From: Eutreptiella sp. 'Long Island Sound 2002'
Lineage: Eukaryota > Euglenozoa > Euglenophyceae > Eutreptiales > Eutreptiaceae
Direction: 5' to 3'
DNA length: 64,000 bases
Assembly: GCA_964036045.1 (NCBI GenBank)
Contig: OZ038383.1
Location: 7,766,430 to 7,830,429 of the forward strand
Of the stretch, positions 10,064-19,734 are shown in pieces (position 1 is the stretch's first letter; each line of letters opens with the position of its first letter). The position numbers were made by a program, and so were the translations under genes. A model generated the notes under the pieces. The model was not told the origin of the DNA, ran no database searches, and worked only from the letters and a program-made list of their open reading frames with translations.

Positions 10064-11565
10064 ACCCGGGGGGGGGCGACTCCGCGGGTCCTAGGACGCC
10101 AACTACCCCCCCCCCCCCCAAGGGGCCTCCGGCCGACAGTTAGTTGTCAAAGGTATGAGCCCAAGGAGCCAACGGGCGCCGAAGGCGCCCCGGCGCCAAA
10201 GGCGCCCAATGGGGTTATGTAGCCACCTTGCCCACTTGTGGGCCCTTTTCTGATTCTGCCCCCCGCTCTGAGGCGTTGGGGATCCCCTAGGCGGCAGGGG
10301 TTATGTAGCCACCTTGCCCACAAGTGGGCCAATTCTGATTCTGCCCCCCCGCTCTATAGCGGTGGCTATTTGGGCGTCTGGCCGTACTAGAGACCCATAC
10401 TTTGAGATACTAGGGGCCCCTAGGGGCATCATGGTGACCCCCGGCGTAGGTTTTGAGTTCTGATTTTGTTCCCTTTGTTGGGGACCCCCGAGAATGCAGG
10501 GGTGATGTAGCATTTCCGCCCTCTTTTGGGCCCCAACCGTCCGGTGCTATTGAGGAAACCGGGACAATCTTTGAATCCACGCTTTGTTGCGTGGTGCATC
10601 AGGGTGACCCCCGGCGTAGGTTTTGACTTCCGATTTTGTTCCCTTTGTTGGGGACCCCCGAGAATGCAGGGGTGATGTAGCATTTCCGCCCTCTTTTGGG
10701 CCCCAACCGTCCGGTGCTATTGAGGAAACCGGGACAATCTTTGAATCCACGCTTTGTTGCGTGGTGCATCAGGGTGACCCCCCGGCGTAGGTTTTGACTT
10801 CTGATTTTGTTCCCTTTGTTGGGGACCCCCGAGAATGCAGGGGTGATGTAGCATTTCCGCCCTCTTTTGGGCCCCAACCATCATGGTGAGATGTAGCCAA
10901 TTCGCCGGACCCGGCATTTGAAGATCCCTGCCTCGAGCTTTCATACCCCGGCTCGAGGAGGAGGCAATCAGGGGCTTGGAGATCCCTGCCTCGAGCTTTT
11001 CCCCGGCTCGAGAAGGAGGCATTCAGGGGCTTTCTTTCTTCTTTTCCTTTCTCGTAGGCGTAGGCGTAGGCAGGGGTGACGTAGCCACCTTGCCCACAAG
11101 TGGGCCACTTCTGATTGTTGCGTCTGTGGCGTCGCGATTTTCCGCGTTTTCTTAGGTAAGTGCGTCAAGGGGCGGTTCCCTTTGTATGTATGTATGTATG
11201 TCTTGTGGCATGGTGTAACTCTAATCCCATGGCCGCCTCAGGAGCCCACCCCCCTGAGGTTCCCAGTGTGGCTGGGAATACCCAAGCCGATGATACCCTA
11301 CCCTCTATTGTGGGAAGGGGCGGTGCGAACTGTCGGATCACACCTGGGCCGCATACCCAACTGTTCCGAGGTGCCCGACACCCCCCCCCCCCCACGGGAA
11401 CCCCGGGAACCCCCCCCCCCCCGGGAACCGCCCTCCCCGGCGCCCCTCCTAGACCCCCCCCTCCAAGCCCCCCCCCCCCCCCCCCCCCCCCCCCTAGGGG
11501 CCTTCGGCCAACAGTTAGTTGGGGGGGTAGTTGGCGTCCAGGACCGAGGGGTCGCCCCCCCCGTG
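10064..11565. mobile_element. 1.5-kb TIR insertion in unit U2
   Basis: The sequence TGTGAGG (10,057-10,063 and 11,566-11,572) flanks 1,502 bp that are absent at the matching points of U1 (about 489) and U3 (about 18,912), where TGTGAGGGTCTAGGATCC is continuous. The ends are inverted: the left has a G run, then CGACTCC, GTCCTAGGACGCCAACTACC and a C run; the right, reversed, has a G run, CGACCCC, GTCCTGGACGCCAACTACC and a C run. A second shared block, CCGACAGTTAGTTG, lies inside both ends. There is no transposase. The empty sites in the sister units make this a well-supported recent insertion. Confidence 0.85.
10433..10880. repeat. 170-bp tandem repeat, about 2.6 copies
   Basis: Copies start at 10,433, 10,603 and 10,773, each beginning GGTGACCCCCGGCG. 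The third is truncated after GGGCCCCAACC. Each copy contains GGGGACCCCCGAGAATGCAG and GGGGTGATGTAGCA, relating it to the repeats at 1,926-2,270. The array lies inside the U2 TIR insertion. Confidence 0.9.
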
Positions 11566-12088
11566 TGTGAGGGTCTAGGATCCGTGAGCAAGAGCTCTCA
11601 GGCCACTGTCTCCTCTCTGGGGAGACCCTAACATAGGGGGAGTATCAGCGCACCGGGCATCTTTTTTTGACCATTCCCCACCCGTGCCTGTTTTTGCCCC
11701 CACCTCACCAAACAATTTTGAGTACCTTTTCGTCGTGTCTAAGAATTTGGCCCATCCTTTTGCACCCAGTTTATGATGATGGCAAGGGTGGTGGTTGGAA
11801 GTGGTGGGAGTGACATTTTGTGTTGTTGAATTCTCATGTTTCGGCTTATACAAGGTGCCTTGCAGAGAAGGTTTGTGGTCTAGTGCGGTCTACTTGGGGG
11901 ACTTCGCAAGGTGAAGATAAACTTGGGGCTAGAGATAAGATACTTAGTACAAAGGTAGTGCGCCGGGCATGCACCAGGCAAACATTCCCCTATGGCAAGG
12001 GTTATACCATCATTTATTTTGTGCCAATACTGTTCCATTTTTGTAGCAATTTGTCTCCGCTCTGCTTTGCAGACCACCATACCGTAGG

Positions 12089-12359
12089 GTAAGGTTACAT
12101 AGCCATGTCTCCATCTTGCGTTGGAGCCTGATACTGCAAGGGCTGTGTTGGTTGTCGTCTGCTCTCTGCTTGGGAGACAGCAAGGCGGATTCCGTTATGT
12201 GTATCGTAATTTGTCCTCTCTTCACATAACTATGGTATTGGAAGAAGATGGCAGTGTTTTTGCAACCCCGTCCTCCTCCAATAGCAGCTGGACATTGCTG
12301 TGTCTGAACCCTCATTTCCCCTTCTTAGTTTCCCCTTTGCATTCTTGTGTATTTGTTAG
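12089..12359 (+). other. Predicted 5'-UTR intron of aspartase copy 2
   Basis: A strong donor, TAGG|GTAAGG, at 12,089 and a pyrimidine-rich acceptor ending tatttgttag at 12,359 would place a 271-bp intron just upstream of the ATG (12,394). A second AG at about 12,327 could also serve. The donor is absent upstream of copy 1. This is inferred from splice-site words only. Confidence 0.45.
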
Positions 12360-12393
12360 AACTTCCAATCTATTACAAGCTTACATTGAAGCC

Positions 12394-13797
12394 ATGTCTA
12401 CGACCAGAATTGAGCACGATCTCATTGGCAACTTTGACGTTCCTGCCAATGCATACTACGGTGTGCACACAGCCAGAGCCGTGGAGAACTTCCCGATTTC
12501 TGGCGTACCCATCGGTCACTATCGCAGCTTAATCAAAGGCTTTGCGTTGGTGAAAGAGGCGGCAGCAATCGCAAACCACGCGGTGGGTGCGCTCCCGGAG
12601 GATCTCAAGAACGCAATAGTCGCAGCATGCCAAGAGGTGGCAGAGGGCAAATACGACACGGAATTTGTTGTGGATGCGATCCAAGGCGGCGCAGGCACCA
12701 GCACCAACATGAACGCCAACGAGGTGATTGCAAATCGTGCGCTCGAGATCATGGGCCATCCCAAGGGCGACTACAAAACACTGCACCCGCTGAACCATGT
12801 GAATATGTCCCAGTCAACGAATGACGTGTACCCCACATCGCTGAAGGTTGGCTTAATCCTTGAGCTGCGAAACCTGATTGATGCAATGGGCCAGTTGCGC
12901 CAGTCCTTTCAGAAGAAGGCGCAGGAATTCGACTCCGTCATGAAGATGGGAAGGACGCAACTCCAGGACGCAGTGCCGATGACGCTCGGCCAGGAGTTCG
13001 CCACGTACGCGCGCATGACCAATGAAGACATAGACCGGCTGCACGACGTGATCCCACTGTTGAGCGAAATCAACCTCGGAGGCACCGCGATCGGCACGCA
13101 GCTCAACGCCCCGAAGGGATATGCGGCGCTGGCCTGCGAGCACCTGAGCAAGCTCGCGGGCATTCCGTGTGTCGATGCGGAGGACATGGTTGAGGCCACG
13201 CAGGATTCGGGGGTCTTTGTCATGGTCTCGGGGGTGCTCAAGCGGGTTGCAGTGAAGCTGTCCAAGACCGCGAAGGACCTGCGGCTGCTGTCCAGTGGGC
13301 CCCGCGCGGGGCTAAACGAGATCAATCTGCCCGCGCGCCAGGCCGGGTCCTCCATCATGCCCGGCAAGGTGAACCCGGTGATCCCGGAGGTGGTCAACCA
13401 GGTCGCGTTTGCCACCATCGGCAACGACACAGTGGTCACGATGGCAGCCGAGGCGGGGCAGCTGCAGCTCAATGCCTTCGAGCCCATCATTTGCCGCGCG
13501 CTCTTCATGAGCATCACGGAGCTGACCGCTGTGTGCCGTGTGTTCGCTGAGCGCTGCATCGATGGCATCACCGCCAACACGGAAGTTTGCCGGGAATACG
13601 TGGAGAAGTCCATTGGCTTGGTCACCGCAATCTCGCCGACCATCGGGTACGAGAACGCGACAATGGTCGCGCAACAAGCCCAGGCCTCGGGGAAGTCGGT
13701 GCGGCAGGTGGTCGTGGACCTCATTGGGCTGCTCACCGCCGAGCAATTCGAGGAATTGCTGGGGGACGTCAACAAGTTGGCCCGCCCACTCGGATAG
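12394..13797 (+). CDS. aspA: Aspartate ammonia-lyase, copy 2 (N294K)
   Basis: Same 467-residue enzyme as copy 1, converting L-aspartate to fumarate and ammonia, with all active-site motifs intact (T102, S141-T142-N143, T188, S319, K325, N327). It differs from copies 1 and 3 at residue 294, where AAC is AAG, turning the conserved SKTANDLRLLSSGPR string into SKTAKDLRLL. This Asn is retained across aspartases and class II fumarases that I know, so activity or folding may suffer. The start is chosen as for copy 1. The frame stays open upstream for a further 91 codons, but that stretch crosses the predicted 5'-UTR intron and is probably not translated. Confidence 0.93.
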   Translation: MSTTRIEHDLIGNFDVPANAYYGVHTARAVENFPISGVPIGHYRSLIKGFALVKEAAAIANHAVGALPEDLKNAIVAACQEVAEGKYDTEFVVDAIQGGAGTSTNMNANEVIANRALEIMGHPKGDYKTLHPLNHVNMSQSTNDVYPTSLKVGLILELRNLIDAMGQLRQSFQKKAQEFDSVMKMGRTQLQDAVPMTLGQEFATYARMTNEDIDRLHDVIPLLSEINLGGTAIGTQLNAPKGYAALACEHLSKLAGIPCVDAEDMVEATQDSGVFVMVSGVLKRVAVKLSKTAKDLRLLSSGPRAGLNEINLPARQAGSSIMPGKVNPVIPEVVNQVAFATIGNDTVVTMAAEAGQLQLNAFEPIICRALFMSITELTAVCRVFAERCIDGITANTEVCREYVEKSIGLVTAISPTIGYENATMVAQQAQASGKSVRQVVVDLIGLLTAEQFEELLGDVNKLARPLG

Positions 13798-15746
13798 ACC
13801 CCGCACATGTCCTTCGCCAGTCCCGATGTTGGAAAAGGCTGAAAGTCGGCGGCTCCGAGTTCTGGTAAAATCAATTGCATTGCGCTGATTCGGGGTTTAG
13901 CCTCTTCATTAGAGGGCGTATCTGCCCTGCGCACAGGCAACAGCAGTAGTAATCCTCCGTGTCAGAGATGGGGGATTGGTCGGGCGGTTTGTATCCCTCG
14001 GATTTTCGAATTTGAGGTAAGACCTGCGCTCTTTGGCCAAGCAGCGGCCGGAAGCTCGTTTTCTAGCTGCATGTCCTGCTCACCATTGTGTGGACTGCAG
14101 TCGCATTCTGACTCCACAACGACTGCCATCCATTTGACATGGCACGCTGTCCATGGTGGTCCAACTCTCCATCTCCGCCACCTGACAACGTGCCCCATGC
14201 GGATACCATAAGGTCAGGAACACTCCACGCACGCTTCGAAATGTACTTTTAGCCTCTCATTGCCCCCTGAAAAATGTGGAAAGAGTACTTTGGAGGCTAC
14301 ATGACTTCACTTTCTGCCGGCCTCTGTTCGGGGATCTTGCAGGCAGCAAACTTGCCCCCACCGCACTTGTCTGGGCACAGCTGGAGTTGCAGAGCACACT
14401 CACGCACAAACACAGGCACACGCTAGAGCACACCTGCAGCCTAATAATCCACATTCAATCCTCTGACTCCATTTGCTGTTGTGGTGGACGAGCGACCAAA
14501 CACCCCGCTGGGTTGCAGTTGGTTTGTCCAACTTGGGTGACCGAAGAAAGATGGGTTTGTGCATGCTGTCCATTGTTTATTGCAGGATCCTACACTTTGG
14601 CTTCTGTTTGTCATCCAGAGAACTGAGGTTTACTTGGTGTAGATGGTTCATTTCTCGGGGCCGATGCGAGTTGGATTGTCATATGACTTCAAAGTGAGAG
14701 GTCATATCAAAGTCGAATTTGTCGGCATGCGTTTACGCGTGCCCAAGAGAAGGGAGTTGTTCGTTGTCTTATTCTCGACCTCTCAGGACATGGGCCATCG
14801 CCAGATGCAGTACCCATTGGGCATTGCAAAGGCGTCATGTACACACACGTTGCCCATTTGTACAAAAGAAACACCACGAGACACACAGCAGGTGCCTGTG
14901 GCCCTGTGTGTCCATCCGATGCGGATTCCACATTTTGTGCGTTCGTATGCAATCGGTGAATGCAACACAGACCTGTTCAAAGAAAGGTCCCAATAATTGC
15001 GAATGGGTGTCCAGCAGACGATTGCTTGTGCTGAGGAAACCAATTGCATGGTGCCCAGTGCCGTTGGATGCCTGGCCAGGAGACAGGCACACATGAAGTG
15101 GAGCCTAAGTTCAGCTTCTTGCGAGTTTTCTTCTCTTGTCCATTCCCGTACACATGCATTTAGGTGCGCATCTGGTACAGGCTGCTGAGGTTTGTATTTC
15201 ATGCTTTTGCAGAACTTGTTGTTGGTGTGATTCATTCCCTGTTTGGGTTGTACGTGCTGCGTGCAAGTTCTGCAGGCTCCAGCAGCAGCCCCCCCTTCCC
15301 CTCCGAGCCCAAGCGATTTGTGCAGCAGCACGAACCATTTGTTCTCTTTCATATATTTGTCCGCACAAGTGGCCTATGCCGGTTGTGTGCAGTGTGACCT
15401 TCTGCGCACGGTTTCTGTCATTGGTGCAGACAAGAACTGCCACGGTACATGGGTGCTGCACATCATTGTGGAATGCAATCCCAAGGGGACGCCTTTGCAC
15501 GCAGTGTGCAGGCTGTGCAAGGTGTTTGTACCACCGGAAGTACTGGGACCCTGTTTCAAGCCTCAATCTGTTCTATGTATGGAGCAGTTTGGGGGTTTAT
15601 GGGCAAATGAGAATGCCTCCAGAGACGGGGATGAGTTGCGTTGTGGTGCATTTTGTTGTGCTTTCGGGAGGTCATGGTTTTCGTGGGTCCATACGGGAAC
15701 AAATTTGCATGCAATGGCCATGCAGTGCGCACGCAGTGCCTCGTTG

Positions 15747-16274
15747 TCCCCCAAGTGTCTGCTTCAAGGTCAGGAATTGCCAGAGTCACCACAAGAATTT
15801 TGCCTGGCGGCTGTGGCTACAGCAGTCAATACAACGGTACACAATCTGTTTGGTTTGTCGAACCCAGGTTCTTTGGGAGCAACTTGGCCTCACGTGTGAA
15901 TGTGATCCAAACCTGACGAATGGGTGCTCGTGTGGTGCATGCTTTGCATTGCATACAAACACCGACAAGGGACCGTCCCTAACAGCATCGTTGTTAGGAT
16001 CCCATTCATCCTGTGATTGCCGATGCTGGGCATCGGGGGTACCTTGGGACATGTTCGTCAGGCAAGTTGGGAGGAGTGTGAGTGTTGTTTTGAGGCCTGT
16101 GGATTGCATGAGGTTCCTGGTAAGCACATGCCTCCCGCTAGGACGTGTGCCTGGGGATAGGCTTCGTCCGATCTATGTGGGGGATACTGTGATGCTGGGG
16201 GGATAGTGTGACTAGGGGTTCTGGTATGGAGCAAGTGGGTCAGTGTCAGCAGTTCATGCCACTGCCATGGGTTG
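15747..16274. repeat. 528-bp segment present in U2 and U3, absent in U1
   Basis: U1 reads CTCGTTG directly into TTCCGACGTC at about 7,852. U2 has 528 extra bases here, and U3 has the same at 23,085-23,612. The breakpoints share GTTG. The extra sequence has no inverted ends, so a microhomology deletion in U1 is more likely than an insertion in U2 and U3. Confidence 0.8.
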
Positions 16275-16765
16275 TTCCGACGTCAACTGTACACACGCAA
16301 ATTGTAGCAATACATCTCCGCTGGTGCTTACTTTCAAAAACTCAAGAACGAAGGCATGTGTGCGAACACGTACCCTGCTCAATGTTCACATGTGAAACAG
16401 AACTAATAGTTAATACAAAGACATGTGAAACAGCACTTGTGCTAGGAGGCAGATTGTCCAGAGGCTATAAGCGTAGATTGATTGTTCAGCACCAGCAGGA
16501 TGGTGGAAGTTTGATTCTTGGTCCTGCCTCATGTCTTTTGGGCTCAGCATGGCGCTTGTTGAAAGATGGGCTCGAAACATGGCGTTTTGCCCTTTACTGG
16601 GAGAAGGAATCGCAATTTGACGTGTGGCAACACTTCATGCAGTAATGTGCAAAGGTGGCAGAGGTTGCAGACTCAGCAAGTAAGTTGCTCATGTGTGGCA
16701 AAGCGGTTTTGTTATCGGCGATTTGGTGTGGTGGTGCAGGTAGTTGGGCATGCTTTTGTAGAGAG

Positions 16766-17270
16766 TGGAGGTCTTTTCCTCCTACCATTTACTATTTTGG
16801 TACAGTGTTTTAAAAAATTCATGCATTTGCCCTACGCTGGAACCAACCCCTCAGTACCTCCACCTGCAGTGAGACCTTTACTGTCTAGAGCAATCTTTAC
16901 TGGTCGCCATAGGCTAGGTGCCTCAATTTTTCTAGGATACATTGGCATTTGCACATTGCAGTTTACTTATCAGTGTTTTAGCATTGTGGCGCATGTCTTT
17001 GATGTTTGTAGCCCATAAAGTGGCATCAACCACGGCTGGCATGGTGATGTCTTGGCCACCCGTGATGTCTTGGCCACCCTCCCACAAGGCCATCTTGACA
17101 CCTCTGAGATGTGTGTGGTCTTTGTGGAGAAGTGGGCACTTCCAAGAAGACAAAAAAGGGTGGAGGTCTTTTCCTCCTACCATTTACTATTTTGGTACAG
17201 TGTTTTAAAAAATTCATGCAGTTGCCCTGCGCTGGAACCAACCCCTCAGTACCTCCACCTGCAGTGAGAC
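16766..17270. repeat. Duplicated 109-bp block within U2
   Basis: The block beginning TGGAGGTCTTTTCCTCC and ending near CACCTGCAGTGAGAC occurs at 16,766-16,874 and again at 17,161-17,270. U1 has it once (from about 8,365) and U3 once (from about 24,104). The piece between the two U2 copies matches U3 only, marking a U1/U3-like recombination junction. Confidence 0.8.
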
Positions 17271-17385
17271 ACTGTTGGTTACAGTCGAGAGACTTGGCAC
17301 AAAAGCCCCCCCCCCCACCATGCAGGATCTTGTGTGTTGTCTTGAGGTTCAACCAGGTTTGGCATAGAGAATAAAGATGCACTTA

Positions 17386-17670
17386 TGCCTGACTGTGGAG
17401 TGCATTACCTCTGGTTTGCATTTGTCTGTTTTTTAATTAGGTCACACCCCACCATGCAGGATTGGGTGTTTGCGAAGCACTTGTAGAGGGAAAGTGGGGC
17501 TCATTAATGTCTATGATGGTGCATTCTGTTCACAACAACATTGTGCTACACATTGCAACCCCATGCTAATTGTTTTGATTTGTTCAGCCATTGCTAACAC
17601 TGCTATTCCCGGCATGGCCTTCACGTACCGTGCGTTGCTGTCGTGTGTGTCACGCGCAAGCACAGGCTTG
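17386..17670 (+). pseudogene. Truncated Cys-rich exon and SH3-like start, U2
   Basis: Counterpart of 8,589-8,822, with about 60 extra bases between the opening words and RSTCRGKVGL. It ends where the TACCATAC element begins at 17,673. Decayed, with no complete frame. Confidence 0.4.
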
Positions 17671-17672
17671 TT

Positions 17673-18425
17673 TACCATACAAATCCTAAAGGTTTGCGAA
17701 AATATTTAATTCCCGGCACAAGGTGTTGTTGTCCGCAAAAAAATAAAACGCAAAAAATGAATTAATTTTTGGCGTCATGTCATGGGTTCCGCTAAAAAAT
17801 CGCAAAAATAAAATATTTTTTGCCCCTGCCCCCTTTTTGCAAGAATGCCAGAATTTCCAAGAATGGCATTTCTCTTTCACTCTTTCACAGCCATATACAG
17901 TGCTGTGGTTTTTCTTGTTGTCTGATCCCGCAGAGTTTTCTGTGGCATTGCTTCAGCATTTGATGCACTATTATCGAGACGCACTGACAAGGCAGCATTT
18001 CATGTGCCATGGGCACTATTATGGACGAGTTTGGAACTGGTTTATTGAAAAACTGGTAGACCTGAATCATGCTTGTTGGTGCTTATCTGTGCTATGGACT
18101 GCAATCCCAGAGTCCAACTGATCCACATTTGTATGCCTATGTAGGAATGGACTGCAATCCCAGAGCCCAAGGTATGCACGGTCTCTTGCAGTAGCAACAA
18201 AATGAATCAACCCCGATCCCTAAAACGTAAAAAAAAACTGCAAAAGATAAATTAATTTTTGGCGTCATGCCCTACACAAAAATGGGTTCCGCAAAAAAAA
18301 ATTCAGAAAGATAAAAAATATTTTTTGCCCATTTTGGATGCTGTCGCAAAAATTTTGCTTATCATTAATTCAAAACACCCAACGCAAAAATTAGGATTCC
18401 ACGAATCTTTAGGATGTGTATGGTA
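17673..18425 (+). mobile_element. TACCATAC-ended TIR element (element T), U2 copy
   Basis: Same length (753 bp) and near-identical sequence to the copy at 8,824-9,576, so it was probably carried along when the unit duplicated. It immediately precedes the poly-G junction to U3. Confidence 0.65.
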
Positions 18426-19429
18426 CGCACCGAGTGGGCATTGAACTGCTGTTTTGCCTGGACTTTTGGGACCGCGGCTGTGCTTGCACAAGGGGGGGGG
18501 GGGGTAGTGTGCCGGGCAACCACTTCCCCCCCAAACCATCGCTCCACGTTGGAAAGGACACAACAATACAAGGGAAAACCCGTCTTTCCATGCTAGACAA
18601 GCAGGGTGAAGTGGTAGAGCTTGTTGGAGTTTAGAAGTATTGGTGTTCGGCCCAAGTCCTGACAGACTCTCCCATTTTTACATGTCCCATGGAGTTCGAT
18701 TTTTGTGTTTGCCTGGTTGCTGCTACCAAACCAAAGGCACTTGCACCACAACCAGACGACCACAATATCCCAACTCTCAGATCTTGGCCAACTTGTCACA
18801 ACCATGATCCATTTTGTGATCCTCTCCATCACGGTTGCTTAAAATATTTGCAGCGAGGTGCCTTTCAACAAGGCACCCCCACCCCTGAAAAAAGGCTCGT
18901 TTTCACTGTGAGGGTCTAGGATCCGTGAGCAAGAGCTCTCAGGCCACTGTCTCCTCTCTGGGGAGACCCTAACATAGGGGCAGTATCAGCGCGCCGGGCA
19001 TCTTTTTTTGACCATTCCCCACCCGTGCCTGTTTTTGCCCCCACCTCACCAAACAATTTTGAGTACCTTTTCGTCGTGTCTAAGAATTTGGCCCATCCTT
19101 TTGCACCCAGTTTATGATGATGGCAAGGGTGGTGGTTGGAAGTGGTGGGAGTGACATTTTGTGTTGTTGAATTCTCATGTTTCGGCTTATACAAGGTGCC
19201 TTGCAGAGAAGGTTTGTGGTCTAGTGCGGTCTACTTGGGGGACTTCGCAAGGTGAAGATAAACTTGGGGCTAGAGATAAGATACTTAGTACAAAGGTAGT
19301 GCGCCGGGCATGCACCAGGCAAACATTCCCCTATGGCAAGGGTTATACCATCATTTATTTTGTGCCAATACTGTTCCATTTTTGTAGCAATTTGTCTCCG
19401 CTCTGCTTTGCAGACCACCATACCGTAGG

Positions 19430-19700
19430 GTAAGGTTACATAGCCATGTCTCCATCTTGCGTTGGAGCCTGATACTGCAAGGGCTGTGTTGGTTGTCGTC
19501 TGCTCTCTGCTTGGGAGACAGCAAGGCGGATTCCGTTATGTGTATCGTAATTTGTCCTCTCTTCACATAACTATGGTATTGGAAGAAGATGGCAGTGTTT
19601 TTGCAACCCCGTCCTCCTCCAATAGCAGCTGGACATTGCTGTGTCTGAACCCTCATTTCCCCTTCTTAGTTTCCCCTTTGCATTCTTGTGTATTTGTTAG
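19430..19700 (+). other. Predicted 5'-UTR intron of aspartase copy 3
   Basis: Same donor (TAGG|GTAAGG) and acceptor (tatttgttag) as upstream of copy 2, 34 bases before the ATG. Inferred from splice-site words. Confidence 0.45.
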
Positions 19701-19734
19701 AACTTCCAATCTATTACAAGCTTACATTGAAGCC

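Larger units (their letters stand above)
9655..18504 (+). repeat. Tandem unit U2 (aspartase-bearing)
   Basis: Second direct unit, joined to U1 through a poly-G run ending in GGGTAGTGTGCCGGG. It contains a 1.5-kb TIR insertion (10,064-11,565) that is absent from U1 and U3. Its tail is mosaic: 16,875-17,160 matches only U3, and after 17,161 it resumes the U1-type ending (compare 8,365-9,654). The internal sequence of about 109 bp at 16,766-16,874 is repeated at 17,161-17,270, which suggests the mosaic arose by unequal recombination. Confidence 0.9.

Noticed and set aside
10433-10880. CRISPR-like spacing of the 170-bp repeats
   Set aside because: Units are long, abutting and without unique spacers. 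Eukaryotic tandem repeat.
12121-13797. 558-codon frame that extends aspartase copy 2 (and copy 3) by 91 residues at the N terminus
   Set aside because: The extension crosses a strong donor, a pyrimidine tract and an acceptor, has no targeting-peptide character, and the extension in copy 1 has a different start. The ATG giving 467 residues matches the family.
15136-16206. 356-codon Cys-rich frame in U2 and U3
   Set aside because: An overlapping frame of 218 codons is also open, no domain is recognisable in this frame, and U1 has lost part of it. Treated as decayed sequence.
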